Assembly (NCBI GenBank): GCA_002221725.1
Contig: NJFT01000140.1
Coordinates: 43,071-107,070, forward strand
Reading direction: 5' to 3'
Length of the DNA stretch: 64,000 bases
Source of the DNA: Scedosporium boydii
Taxonomy: Eukaryota > Ascomycota > Sordariomycetes > Microascales > Microascaceae
The translations under genes and the position numbers were made by a program. Each line of letters opens with the position of its first letter. Positions within the stretch are counted from its first letter, which is position 1. Positions 10,858 to 22,527 of this stretch are shown in pieces. A model generated the notes under the pieces. It had not been told where the DNA came from, ran no database searches, and worked only from the letters and a program-made list of their open reading frames with translations.

Positions 10858-12508
10858 ATGGTCTCAGCAGCTTCTCCTTCCCGGGTTCACTCAGAGCTGA
10901 GGCCACGTCGGTCTCGCTGCAAAACGGGGTGCTCTTGCTGTCGCCTTCGTCGCAAGAAGTGTGATGAGAAGCGGCCCAGATGCACTGCATGCCAGAGGTT
11001 GGACTTAATTTGTTCCTGGCCGGACGCGAATGAGTTTACGTGGCGAATCCGAATGGGCCTCTCGACCCACTCACAGCCGGCGAAGGCGGCTTCAGCGACG
11101 CCGAATACGGCCTCCCCCGTCAGTACCTCCCCGGCCGCGTCTAACCCATTCACCACAATTTCCACAGCCGACAGTGAGATACATTCCCACGAGAGCCATG
11201 GATACCAGGGAGCCTCACCATCATCCCCTCCGTGCTTGCCTCGGCCCGGCTTGTCGCCTCTGCCTCATCAGTCTCAGTGGCTGCTACAGCTGTACTTCGA
11301 AAGGACATCTGAATCCTTGGTCGTCCTTAAGCCTGATACAACCAACCCTTTTATTTATACAGTTCTGCCCTGGGCGTTCAATGACGATCTTATCATGAAC
11401 ACAGTCCTGGCACTTGGAGGTAGCTTTGGAAGCGCTTTAGACGGCGCTACTGAAGAACAGTCTCTCATGTACTACGGCCGTGCTATTCGGCAGCTCAAGC
11501 CTGCGCTGACGATCTGGTCTGGGAGTTCGCTGCGGGAGACACTACGGTTGTTATTGGTAACTCTGTTCCTCTGCTTTTCCGAGGTATGTAGACGAATACT
11601 GCGCTTCTAGGACCCGAAACGAGGATTGAGTGATTACAGAGTGCACGCAGACTACTAATGCCACCAATCCTCCTTAGATGTATCGTGGCAATCGACATGG
11701 AATCTTATTTCACCATCTTCGGGCCTGCAGACACTTTGCCCACGCTGCACACGATGCCTTGAAACGGCGCGAAACGATTGACCGCGAGGACTGCGAGCTA
11801 GCACATCTCCTATTAGAGGCATACGCATTTGGTGACCTGTCTTGCTCGCTACGCCTACTCCCGGACGTCGAGGATACCAAGGCCACCCGTGATTCCCAAG
11901 TGCTCCGGCTCGAATCGATCAGGGAGTTCGAAACCGCTGGTGCCAACTTTGGATGCACCTGGGAGCTATTTAAACTTGTGCCCTGGATCTCCGAGCTGGC
12001 TAGATCGAGGAGGGAAGAGCTGGAAAAGGGTCAAGACTTGGGTTGTTTTGCGGCCTATAGCGACTTGGAAGCCTCCATAGATCTATGGCGCAGCAATATC
12101 CAGGTTCCTGCACTGGCCGTCTCAAACCATCAAGAGGCCTGTGTCGCGGCAGGACTACTCGCCTGTGGCGCAATCACACTCTTTTCCCATACTGCCTACC
12201 ATCAAAACGACCTCGCATACTTACGCGTTGTTGCGGAGCCGCTCGTGGAAGAGGCTATCAAGCTCGTCCACATCTGTGGAGACAGTCCGTGGTCAACATT
12301 CGCCTACTGGCCGACGGTAATCATCGCATCCTTTGCTACCACGGAAAGCCAACAGGTGCGGTTGCGTAATTGGTTCTCGACCGATTTGCACATTGTGAAA
12401 CGCGCCAAGGAGCTCCTTCAATGGGTTTGGGACGCTCCAGATGATGTTTATGGGCTTAGCGGGCTGGCAACGGTGATTGCGGAGCAGAACACGAGCTGGT
12501 GTTGTTAG
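10858..12508 (+). CDS. Zn2Cys6 transcription factor (regulator 1)
   Basis: Exons 10858-11583 and 11678-12508 (94-nt intron, phase 0) give 518 aa. The N-terminal binuclear zinc cluster is complete: C25-x2-C28-x6-C35-x6-C42-x2-C45-x6-C52 (CSCCRLRRKKC, then CTACQRLDLIC). A Ser/Pro/Thr-rich linker (about 65-135) leads into a fungal-specific regulatory domain of the Fungal_trans_2 type, with helical segments such as LLQLYFERTSESLVVL and MNTVLALGGSFGSAL, ending in LLQWVWDAPDDVYGLSGLATVIAEQN. The start at 10858 (MVSAASPSRV) is preferred over the longer open frame, which has no ATG. Its promoter contains the shared 11-bp element, so it may be autoregulated and is a candidate regulator of the locus. 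Confidence 0.85.
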
Positions 12509-13419
12509 TAAATGAACTAGTTATCAAAGGATACTGGCATGCAGAGTCTAAGGGCTCTTTTTGAGATCCTTGAAAGGTTTCTGATTGTTGGGATTGTGCT
12601 CGCTTGTCTCGATGACGCCGGCCGGGGTTTCTTTCCCCGAGATCTTGTGTGCAAAGAGAGTGTCCCATGGGTCGAATTTTGGCGTCATGCCGCTCTGGTA
12701 TTTTGGATTCAAAGAATGACCGCTACCTAACAGAAAATGCGTTCATCATACTTAGAGCGATTGGGAATAATGCAGACGTTCTTTAAGAGTATCTGAATTG
12801 ATTTCTTCACGGTTCACCGTATTACCTACGTTTGATTCTTCAAGGCAAACATGACCGCCCTTGCATCATGGGTACCAGAATGTAGCGCACCGCGCAGTCA
12901 CCCTGCACTCCACAATCATATCTCCGTGCCCAGAAATCATATCCCGGCGCTGGGCCTTGGGAAGCGGATAACAATTTCCGACCGTGGGCACTATTGATGA
13001 ACCCGGTAATGGCCCACAGAATCCGGGCAGGATGGATGCGTTCCAACACCTGGGAATAACTCTTCGGTGAGGGAAGTATACCCTAGCTAATAATAGCATT
13101 TCTGCTACCTTTAACATACCAGACCATATCGACATACCCATACTGTGACTTGGAGATAATTGGGATTGTATTTGACAGTCAAACTGTCCGAACTTTTGTA
13201 ATCCGGAGAAACAATAAGATCTGTCCTTTATACTTGCAGAATTCAGGACATGCCAGGCAGTTGGGGAAAGCCCGGCCTCGCTGCAACCACGCTTTCCAAC
13301 TCTCTTCCTCTTCCAGATGCCAAAGCCCACAGCTCGTTAGCTAGACACCTAGTGTCAAAAGATGAGGCAAGAATGCAGGAATATTCATAAAATCAAAAGG
13401 TTACTCCACATATTTGAGG
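12509..13419. other. Intergenic between regulator 1 and FAD oxidase 1
   Basis: About 910 bases between convergent genes with no convincing ORF. It holds a 16-base chance resemblance to the bacterial lac operator at 12963-12978 (see rejected items). Confidence 0.4.
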
Positions 13420-14975
13420 TTACCTCCTCGAGGACCAAAGAGGCCCGCCAAGGTGCCACCCCGCCCTCCTCTGACGTTGAAAGATGCCATCAGGATCATA
13501 TTTGGCACTGATGGCGTTCAGGAAGGCCTTCGCACTAGGCCCATAGCTGCCATACACATCTTGGAATGGATTGGCGTAATTCAAGTATATATAGTTGTGC
13601 TCCTTACCCAGCCGCTTCGCTTCGGCTTGAGTTTTCGTGGCTGTGGCGCGCAGTGCTTCCCATACCCGTTCGCCCTGGGACTCATCTGTCCAAAACGGCT
13701 CCATGAGGAAAACAAGGAAAGGTTCGGTGTTAGCCAAGCCGAGGGCATTACCTCCTCTTGAACTCATGGCATCAATAATGTTTTGGGTGACAAAATTCAC
13801 ATCCGCTAGGGCGGATCGCTCCATGCCAGGAATGCCGAGGAGAGGGTCGACTTCTGCACGCCATGTGTCCATGAAGAATTTGATGATGCGTTTATCGACT
13901 TTGGTGCAAAAGGTCCAATATCCATTGTGAGCTCCCGGCGGGTAGTGGTCCACGATGCTATCCGCTCGGGCTGTCTGGCTGGTAGGGCCGGTGTTGTCCA
14001 GGCCGGAAGGGACGGAGAGGAGTTTCTTCAGAGGTGAGTTTTCATCTGGGGGGGTTGACTTGAGGTTCTCGACATCGGCGTGCCATACCCATTGGCCTTG
14101 ATGGTTGATCAGACCCAACAGGATACTAGCGTCCACGTTGTTGACGTTATCCTCGCCGTATTCAATGAAGGCGTCAATAATAGCGTCGCTCTGTTCCAGA
14201 GACCAGTTTATGCTACCGCCCCACATGCCTTGGTACGGATAGACGATGAGCTCTAGCTCTGTGACAATGCCAAAGTTGGCACCACCACCACGAAGACATT
14301 TGTAGAGGTCAGGGTAAGACGATTGGCTCGCTCGCACAACACTACCATCAGCAAGCACCACTTCGAATGACAGTACGTTGTCCAGTGCCCAACCGTGGCG
14401 GTTCGAGAAGAATGAGATGCCGCCTGTGAAATGTTTTAGCTATTATCTTCTTGAAGGTCGGAGAGTCGGGAATTTCTTTATTACCGGAGATGACGAATCC
14501 CCCAACCCCAACCGTGGAAGCTCTACCACCTACGGCGGTGAGTCCCCGGGGGTTTAGAAAGCCGAAAACGTCTTTCCACATTTTACCCGGGCCGACATGA
14601 CAAGAGCTCGTATCATCAGATAGCTCGATCTTATTCAAGAGCTTCAGGTCGATCAGAACTCCGGCGGAGATAGATGACTCTCCTTCGCACCTGCCGTGCC
14701 CGCCGCTCTTGATTCCAAATGGACAGCCAGTTTCGCGCAATATCATGACGGCCAAGGCTACGTCCTGGGTGTTGCGAGGCCGGTAGACGCAGTACGGAGT
14801 GCATCGAGATTGGTCTTCGGCCCAGAAACCTTTTCGCGCCTCGTCGTACGCTGGGGTGCCCTGCAAGAGAGTGCACTCTGGCCGAGCAGTGCTCAGCAGT
14901 CTGACCTGCCGTGTCCTAAGTCAGACGATCTGTCACTTGATGGGGTGGAGGGCAACGTACTGTTCGCGTGTCCAT
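13420..14975 (-). CDS. BBE-like FAD-linked oxidase 1
   Basis: Exons 14975-14961 (five codons), 14905-14485 and 14423-13420 give 479 aa. The FAD_binding_4 (PCMH) domain has PFGIKSGGHGRCEGESS, whose His is the usual covalent FAD attachment point, and GLTAVGGRASTVGVGGFVISGG. The berberine-bridge Cys that would make a second FAD bond is absent. The substrate domain ends in the BBE motif YIYLNYANPFQDVYGSYG and KYDPDGIFQR. There is no signal peptide, so it is intracellular, unlike many secreted relatives. The tiny first exon is inferred: a 55-nt intron with GTACGT donor restores MDTRTVRLL before a stretch with no ATG. It probably oxidises an alcohol, amine or ring C-N bond with O2. It is divergent from aminotransferase 1, sharing a promoter with two 11-bp elements. 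Confidence 0.85.
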
Positions 14976-15419
14976 CTTCGGTTCAGTCCAGTGGGGCAGG
15001 TATTCGAGAGAAACCGTTGATAGAGTAAGTGTAGAGAAGCCAATGTGCACAACTTTAGATGAAGTGGGAGTTGGGATGGTGATCTCACTATAAGATACGC
15101 GGAGCTCTTTTCCGGGTCTATCTGCAACGCATAAGTGCTACTTCCGGGTCACCGTCTCGTTCGAGGCAGGGCGGTGGCGTGAGCAGAGGGAGAGGGGTGG
15201 GCTAGCGGGGGAAAGTTCGCGTATCACTCACTCGCCGTCGATAGTAGAGGCAAGAAAACGAACCATGAGCGGAGCCCGGACGTTTGCAGCTTGGTGCAGG
15301 TAAGAAATCCGTCCACCCACATTAGGACGATGCAAGGCGTTAGAAATTTGTCGCATGCAGCATGGGGGCTTGCATGGTCAGATTGCATATTCCGGGTTAG
15401 CTTAGCAAGCACTAGCTGG

Positions 15420-15430
15420 AATCTAAGCGC
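15420..15430 (+). promoter_or_regulatory. Shared 11-bp element (AATCTAAGCGC), exact
   Basis: It lies 333 bp upstream of aminotransferase 1 and 445 bp upstream of FAD oxidase 1, in their divergent promoter. Confidence 0.7.
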
Positions 15431-15464
15431 TGCACTGATTTATCCTTACCCCCTCCTTCGTCCC

Positions 15465-15475
15465 TATCTAGGCGC
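15465..15475 (+). promoter_or_regulatory. Shared 11-bp element variant (TATCTAGGCGC)
   Basis: The same variant, with G at position 7, occurs at 28034-28044. It is spaced 45 bp from the exact copy at 15420. Confidence 0.55.
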
Positions 15476-15752
15476 CGACATGATTCACGACCACGATCTA
15501 TCAAGTTTGACCGAGGTACGTCTCCTCGGCAAATTGAAGATATCGTTCCGTAATTGACGCTAGGTACTTGGGTCATCAGTCTGTCCGGAACTTCTCGATT
15601 CACCCATTACTTGGCCAAGTAGAAATAGGCTCTCTTACTACTAATATGCCATTCAAGTCTCTGAGGCTTGGTTAAACAAGAGTGTTAGAATACAGAACCG
15701 AAATACGTAGATTATGCACAAGACGAGGATCCCAGGTGACCAAGGTAATAAC

Positions 15753-17254
15753 ATGGATTTCTCAACTGCGCGGGAGCATCTATCTACGGAGGACTACGTC
15801 CATCTCAACGCCCAATACTGCGCCCCAACGCACACTCCGATCCCCATTGTCCTCGCTGAAGGCCGCGGAGCCCACGTCTGGGATATTGACGGCAATGAAT
15901 ACATTGATTTTCTCAGTGCCTTCTCGGTGGCAAACCAAGGCCATTGTCATCCTCGCATTGTCAGGACCATGATGGAGCAGTGCCAAAAGCTCCCGCTTTG
16001 CACGAGTGCCTTCCAGAATGACAGCTACCCATTGCTGTGCAAGAAGATTTGCGAGGTGAATCGCCGCCCCCAGAGATCGTCGCTGCTGCGTCAACGTCCT
16101 ACCGTGTCGCTAACTTGGATAATGATAATAGCTACTCCAATATGAAATGGCAGCGTCGATGAGCTCGGGATCTGAAGCCGTGGATCTCGCGATTAAAATT
16201 GCCAGGAAATGGGGTTACAATGTCAAGGGAATTAAGCCCGACCAGGCCAAAATCCTGACAGTTACCGGTAATTACCATGGCAAGATTTTGGCGCCTCTAG
16301 GTGGATCATCATTCGCGAGCATCAAAGAGGGTTTGTACGCCTTGATTTTCCTTGATGCGAGCCATGGTGTAGTAGCAAAAAGCTGAGAGATTAGCCATAC
16401 AGGGTTCGGCCCATTCGTCCCCAACATCGGAACAGATGTTGCTGGGTTTCCTGTCCGTTTTAATGAAATAGAAGACATCCGGAAAGCCTTCGAAGCAAGC
16501 GGGAAAGATATTGCGGCCATCATCATAGAATGCGTACAAGGTTATGGAGGCTGCCTCCCCGTGGGACCTGGCTATCTACAAGCCGTCGAAAAGCTGTGTG
16601 GGGAGCATAACATTCTCTTCATCGCGGACGAAATCCAAACTGGCTTTGGCCGAACAGGTAGCCTAATGGCGTACCAGCAGGGAAACGTCAAGCCCGACCT
16701 CGTTGTCGTTGGTAAGGCCTTGACCGGCGGCCTGTATCCAATGAGCATGGTGTTGGGTAGCAGGGACATCATGACTCAGATTAAACCTGGAGAGTAAGCC
16801 TACTATCAACAATTCACCATAGTGCTAGGCGTTTCTGTGCTGACGGTAAACCTGTAGACATAGCTCGACTTTTGCTGCGAACCCTTTGTCTAGCGCAATT
16901 GCCATGGTGGCCATCGATGTCGTCCTTGACGAAGGCCTTTCAGAAAGGGCCCTTCGCCTGGGAGCACAGTTGAGGAATCGCCTGGCCTCAATAAAAACTC
17001 CGCCTCAAGCAAACCATAAGGTAACGGGGCAAGGTCTACTTATGGCCCTGCACCTCGACGAATCGCATCCATCGGGTCGTGTTACGGCGACCCGGCTTTG
17101 TAAACTCGCACTGAAAAAAGGCTTGATTGCCATTCCCACCCAGAATAGGATTCGAATTGCACCTCCATTGACAATCTCAGAGGAGGATCTTTGGAAGGGA
17201 GTCAGCATTTTGGAGGAAGCTCTGAACGAGTTGGTGGTGGTCGAGAAGATTTGA
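15753..17254 (+). CDS. Class III aminotransferase, ornithine aminotransferase-like (aminotransferase 1)
   Basis: Four exons, 15753-16055, 16132-16330, 16403-16793 and 16858-17254, give 429 aa, the normal length of ornithine aminotransferases. The joins restore the family landmarks YEMAASMSSGSEAVDLAIKIARKWGY, GNYHGKILAP, FIADEIQTGFGRTG (PLP-binding D243) and VVVGKALTGGLYPMS (Schiff-base K272), then GEHSSTFAANPLSSA and RIRIAPPLTISEED. It likely moves a terminal amino group of an ornithine-, lysine- or GABA-like substrate to 2-oxoglutarate. It may be a paralogue of the housekeeping enzyme recruited to this locus, because it sits between two FAD oxidases and shares their promoter element. An alternative in-frame ATG at 15714 adds 13 residues. 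No organelle targeting signal is obvious. Confidence 0.88.
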
Positions 17255-17678
17255 TGTTAACTTAGTCCCAACCGGTAGTATCACTGTATATCTCAAAAGA
17301 TGCAGCGAGATCGATAAATAGGAGACATAGACATTAGAAACAGTGAGCGAATATTTGTGAGCCTACTTTCTACGTGAGATTCGATAGGGATGTAGATCCT
17401 GCCGAGCAACCCACGCGGAGGAGCCACCGGCCAACCGACCCCAAAAAGGTGCTGCAAAAAAGTTCACCCCGTGGCAAACGGCGGGCAGCAGAGGTAGGGA
17501 ATAATAGAGCAAAAATATTCCGTACCGCTTCCGGATGTGGTAGATAATGGCCAGGTCCATCTGCCGTGTGAACCTAACTTAATGGCCATAATGCATGCCC
17601 TTCACAGCCTGATGATGGGCCTATGGTGGAAAGAACTCTCATCCTACGTCAGTTACATCCATCTCTTATCAGAGAGCC

Positions 17679-17689
17679 GCGCTTAGATT
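17679..17689 (-). promoter_or_regulatory. Shared 11-bp element (AATCTAAGCGC), exact
   Basis: Read on the minus strand. It lies 334 bp upstream of the FAD oxidase 2 start, almost the same distance as the 15420 copy has from aminotransferase 1 (333 bp). Confidence 0.7.
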
Positions 17690-17908
17690 ATGCACATTAC
17701 TAGGTGGGGCCGGGCGTGATGCATTCCGGTCCAACTAAAGGCGGGGAAACGTTGAGCACGGAACTCAGCTATCCTCGCCAATGCCACGTTCAGACTCCAG
17801 ACTGCTGCGGCGTCCACGGGTTCCGAATGTGATCCAACATTTACAATGTAAACGAAAAATGGATTCCACATTCGATACGTTTCAAGGGGTCAAAACCCGA
17901 AGCATTGA

Positions 17909-17916
17909 TATAAAAG
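17909..17916 (+). promoter_or_regulatory. TATA box (TATAAAAG) of FAD oxidase 2
   Basis: TATAAAAG lies 107 bp before the start codon at 18023, a normal fungal distance. Confidence 0.55.
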
Positions 17917-18022
17917 AACTCGCTGGGAAGGGATGGCCCTCTAGAAAGTAAACGATTTAGCGTAGAAGTGAATAGCACCAATCAACACTAGGATCAACAC
18001 ACATATCTCTCTCTTGGCAAAT

Positions 18023-19622
18023 ATGGGCCCGTCATCTGAAGAAGTCGATCCAGCCGCACCAGGCACCTCGCCCACGGTAAGTGTCAACGCTCACCACTGT
18101 ACGATCTACATCTCCGTAACCATGTCTTAACCTGAATAGCGAGACGCAATTGCCGCCCTCTGTTCGCTCTGTCCTGGCCGGGTCATTCTGCCCTCATCCG
18201 CCGAGTTCGCCGCCGCCCAGAACTCGTTTTGGAACGCCCTCCAGCGCCAGAAGACACCAGCCTGCTTTTTCCAGCCGACGACCGTTGATGAGGTGAAGCT
18301 GGCGATTGCCGAAGTCCTGCGTGTGAATTGTCCCTTTGCAGTTAAAGGAGGCGGCCACTCTTCCAACTCGGAGGGGTCAAGCATCCAGGACGGTGTCCAG
18401 TTCGATCTCATCAACCTCAATCACATTGAGATCGCAGAGGACGAGAAAACTGTTAGAGTCGGACCTGGTGTTCGCTGGGGGCCGCTCCTTCAAGTTCTGG
18501 AAAAGCGCGGACTGATAGCTGTTGGCGGACGCGATTTCGGTGTCGGTGTTCCTGGGTTCATTTTTGGCGGTAAGTTCTTTTACTCTCATGCGAGCGGAGG
18601 ATGACATTTATGAATAAGTGATTCTTATCATTTCCGAAGGTGGTATTTCATATTACTCTGCCAAACACGGCTGGGGAATCGATAATTTGGTGGCTGTGGA
18701 TATCGTCCTGCCTAGCGGCAAACTTGCTACCATCGATAACGCATCTTACCCTGACCTTAACAGAGCTCTCCGTGGAGGTGGGATCCACAACTTTGGCATT
18801 GCAACGAGCTTGACACTCAAGTTGCACCTGTATAATGGTATGTGGGGCGGTATCAATATCATTCGGGAGAAGCACTTTGATGCAGTCTTCAACACGTACG
18901 AAAAGTACACCTGTGACCTGCTCCGAGACGACAAAGCCCACTTGATACTGGACTTTTTCCGAGATAACGGCGAGATGCTGGTCTTGCAGTGTATAGGCTA
19001 TACGGAGCCAACGGCGGATCCGCCTATCTTCGACGAACTTCGCGGCATACCCAGCACCCTTTGTACTCTCCGGCTTTCTGAGTACAGCGACTTGGCTGCG
19101 GAAATTTCCCAGGTGACAGATTCGCGGGGGAAGCGGAATGCTTATTGGACACTCTCCATGGAGTACGACATTGGCCTGCTTAGATCTGCCTTTACACTCT
19201 GGGCCGAGATGACGGAGCCGTATGCGAGCCGCTTGAGATTCGCTTTCGATGTCAACCACATCACCCCCGCCATGAGGAATAAAGCGGCGGCGGAAGGAGT
19301 GGGCAACGTGTATAGCCTAGAGGGTTCAGATGAGTCACTCACTAACATCCTGCTCACTGGTGTGTGGGAGGATGAGTCTGACGATAGGGAGGCTATGGCA
19401 GTTTTGAGGAGTGTAGGCCTTGCAATCAACGCTTTGGCGCGACAGGAGGGTAAGAGCCGCACCTTCGTATACATGAATTACGCAAACCAGGAACAGGATG
19501 TTATTGCTGGGTATGGGGAAAAGAACGGGCAGTTTTTGGAGGAAGTCTCTGCTAAGTATGATCCCGAAGGCGTGTTTCAGAGACTAAACCAAGCGTGTTT
19601 CAAGCTCCGAAAAGCAGAGTAG
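18023..19622 (+). CDS. BBE-like FAD-linked oxidase 2
   Basis: Exons 18023-18076, 18140-18569 and 18640-19622 give 488 aa. It is a clear paralogue of FAD oxidase 1: PFAVKGGGHSSNSEGSS with the flavin-linking His, GLIAVGGRDFGVGVPGFIFGGG with Val-Pro where bicovalent enzymes have Cys, ISYYSAKHGWGIDNL, and the C-terminal FVYMNYANQEQDVIAGYG and KYDPEGVFQR. The last intron falls at the same glycine as in FAD oxidase 1, which supports a shared origin, while the sequences have diverged strongly (N-terminus, LRGGGIHNFGIATS against LRGGGANFGIVTE). No signal peptide. It probably catalyses a second oxidation in the same pathway. Its promoter has the 11-bp element and a TATA box. Confidence 0.88.
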
Positions 19623-19947
19623 ATGTATTTAATTTTCAAATTTAACGTATTCGACAAGTAAAGCTCACTTTCTAGACCGAGAATCCTCCTCTCGTTATCT
19701 ACATACTGGATGATACTGCTGTTAATGCCTCTTTACGCTAACAGAAGGAATTCACGTCTCACAGACAGCATAGGGCTGGTGGACGAGAGCCGCGAGTCAA
19801 GAATCAAGATAATGTAGGTTCGCCAAGGCTTCTCATTATGCTCAGCTGTGTCTAAAGTTGATTATAAGTCAGACCAAAAAAAAAAACAAAAAGAAAACAG
19901 CCAATGTATATGATCAAGTGTCTAAATCCATCATTGTGAAACGTCGC

Positions 19948-21854
19948 CTAGAGCGCGTGCAACTCTTTGAGGACGGTGGCCCACCCGTCGTCTTTGGAAA
20001 AGGGCAGCGCATCAACAGGGCAAACCGTCCCCGGCTCCGGGAGTTCCCCGCGCTCAAAATACGCAATGGTCCTCTCTGCTGTGCATTTGGAGGCCTGCGG
20101 CAAGATTGTATGCTGATTTTTCCAAGGTTAGTAACGAGTGATGGCTCTCAAACAGGAATAAAACAAGAAGAAACCTACCCCGTAACCTTCCTGCTCAAGT
20201 ACGACGCTTCCCTTCCAACTAGAGCTCATGTTTTTCGCCGATGCGAGCGGCGAGACGGGGTCGTTCTGCGTGCTGATGAGGAGTACCGGATGGGCTGGAT
20301 CGACGCGAAAGTCGCCGGTGTATCGCTCTTTGGCGTCCATTTTCCATCGTGAGCATTGGATGGCACTGATGTCGGAAATGTCGCCGCCAAGCCTGCTCAG
20401 TGCCCACCTGGTCTTGACGCCAGGTATCACGTCGTCGATGGTCTCTAAGCGTATTTGCTTGTCGCCACATTTGATTCCAAGGATGGCATCCGCATCAGGC
20501 GGGCTCTCACCGACCAACCCAGTAGCTGCACCGGCTAGTTGAGTGAGGATCCCGGTGGCATTCCCGGTTATCAAAACCTCAAGAGCCTGGGCCAAGCGGG
20601 GCCAGCGTATCGGAAAGTACATATCGCTGTAGATCATGCTCTTCAGGGTCGGGTAGTCGACAATGACCCCCGATCCACTAGGGAGGGTTAGCGGGATCGG
20701 ATTGTACTTGAGCTTGTCGAGAGCGGCGTAGATGTCTGCCTCGAGCTGATCTGCAGTGCGGTTACCTGCTAGAGGACAGCGGTCACGCGCAGCAACGCAC
20801 TGGGAGCAGAACCCAGAGAATGCGCTATCCACGTCCGTTACTTGCTCCAAGTCCCTTCCATATTGGTTAGTTGTCTTGCCGGCCGATGGTGGAACGAAAC
20901 AGTTAGGGGCAGACTTACTCCCGGTAATACTCGTGTGAATTCATGACGCCATCCAGCAAGACTCGGTCGACCCTGTCAGGCCACATGGCAATCAAGGTAG
21001 CGCCCAGCACCGAGCCATACGACATTCCTGGGAGGGGACATTCGTTCGTTAGTAAGGGTAGGTCGGCTGGGAGAGCTTGGTCATATACTCACCCCAGTAT
21101 CTCAGCTTGCCGTCTTCTTCAAGTACGTCCACCGCTGACATGATGTCTCGTGCAGTGAATGCGGTTCCGATGAGCGATCCGGTCTCGTTTTGGGCCTTTC
21201 GACATGCCTCCGCGCGGAGCTCAGCCTCAGCCCAGACCCTTCCGAGAGCGACGTCCGAGGCGTTTGTAGAAAACAGCGCTGTGCTTTCGGCCGCCGTCCT
21301 TTCATTCTGTTTTTCGTAGCAGGAGAAGGGCAAGGTATTTCCAGTTCCACTATGCCACGAGAGAAAGTCAGTCTCTTCGGGTCCTTTAGGCAGGGTGGTG
21401 GGACCAAGACCTACCGAGGAACGACATTGATGATATCGTAAGAACCCCCGGAGAGACTACCGAAAACTTGTGTAAGCCGAAAAAGAATTTCCCGGTCTCT
21501 CCTATGGTATTACGTTACATGCATTCTGAAAAGACGGCCATAGTAGGCCATTTCCAATATTCCACTGCCGCCGGGACCGCCAAAGTTCATAAACACGCTT
21601 CCCCTTTTGGGGGTCTTGGCGGCAGGAATTCTCATGAGTTGGATATCGAGCATTTCGGCCGCGGAGTCATCAGTATAGTCGAGAGGGACGGCCAAGTTGC
21701 CACAAAACAGGTAGTCAGTGTCGTTGACGCCGAGGTGGGCGCATGATCCCCAATGGATCTGGTTATTGCGACGATCGAATTGGTGATGGCGCGGGTTCGG
21801 GGGCGCGCCCCAAGTTGTCGACAAGATGAGGGAGAACAAGAGAGCGACCTTCAT
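19948..21854 (-). CDS. Secreted alpha/beta hydrolase, TAP/prolyl-aminopeptidase-like
   Basis: Six exons (21854-21514, 21456-21415, 21349-21093, 21027-20919, 20854-20179, 20112-19948) give 529 aa. A signal peptide (MKVALLFSLILSTTWG) precedes the mature protein. Landmarks in order are the oxyanion loop MNFGGPGGSG, the strand YDIINVVPRGTGNT, the nucleophile elbow YWGMSYGSVLG, the acid LLISTQNDPVSPLASA and the catalytic His in EGYGHTILPQ, which only appears after the last splice. Cysteine-rich insertions (FCSQCVAARDRC) are typical of secreted fungal members. It probably removes N-terminal residues from peptides, or hydrolyses esters, outside the cell. The first intron (57 nt, CTTAC branch point) is the least certain. 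It is divergent from regulator 2. No 11-bp element is seen here. Confidence 0.85.
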
Positions 21855-22527
21855 TGTTGGAAGGAGGACGGGGAATGTACTAAGAGAGGAACTGATTGTT
21901 GGGAGATGGGGAGAGACGATAGAGATGGGCAGGCGTCACCCTTAAATACGGCAAAGGTCATGGATGACTTGACCGGAAACCCCTGAATGGCTTCCGTGAT
22001 CATGTTGGCAGAGTGGATTGTTCAGCTAAGCTAGACAATAATTACTGAGATTTCATTGTTTGTGGATCGTCAATATCAACACTGGCTTACATCCAGCCAG
22101 GAGTCGTGAAGGATTCATCGAGAATCGAGTACTCTCTCATTGGGCGGACAACTTTGGCGCTAGTTCCCTTTTGGCGAAACGATGCGCTTGCAGGCGACGT
22201 CATCAAACTGACCCTGAGACTCTGAGCTGACTGCAGGTTCGCCAAGTTCGCCAAGACTGTAAGCCCTAATTGGGGGCGCCGAAGTGGTTGCTTCCTTGGA
22301 CAGATTTCCCACCGACATGACTGGCAGACGGGGTTGGAACGGAGATGATCGGTCGCCACACGTCCTTATAATAGAGTCTGCGCCTTTCGATTCGGACTTG
22401 TTGTCCCGAGCTTTCCACCCTTGCACGCTTTCTTTTGCCCGAAATCTAGATTGGCCGCCTCATTCCTTATCTCCTGTTTTTGGCTAAACTGCGCGCATCG
22501 TTGATCGATCGACGATCGACGAACTTA
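21855..22527. promoter_or_regulatory. Divergent promoter: secreted hydrolase and regulator 2
   Basis: A region of 673 bases between the two starts. On the minus strand TATTTAAG near 21943-21950 could be the hydrolase TATA box. I see no copy of the 11-bp element of the flanking genes. A run GATCGATCGACGATCGACGA lies just before the regulator 2 start. Confidence 0.5.

Larger units (their letters stand above)
14976..15752. promoter_or_regulatory. Divergent promoter: FAD oxidase 1 and aminotransferase 1
   Basis: A region of 777 bases with an exact 11-bp element at 15420 and a variant at 15465, centrally placed between the two starts. A 13-base string TAGATTATGCACA at 15708-15720 recurs at 17685-17697 upstream of FAD oxidase 2. 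Confidence 0.6.
17255..18022. promoter_or_regulatory. Promoter region of FAD oxidase 2
   Basis: A region of 768 bases after the end of aminotransferase 1. It contains the exact 11-bp element at 17679-17689, overlapping a copy of TAGATTATGCACA (17685-17697), and a TATA box at 17909. Confidence 0.6.

Noticed and set aside
12963..12978. 16 bases AGCGGATAACAATTTC match the bacterial lac operator/M13 reverse primer region
   Set aside because: The match ends on both sides in ordinary fungal sequence (upstream and downstream bases differ from any vector), and the region is intergenic. Coincidence is more likely than vector contamination, though a read check would settle it.
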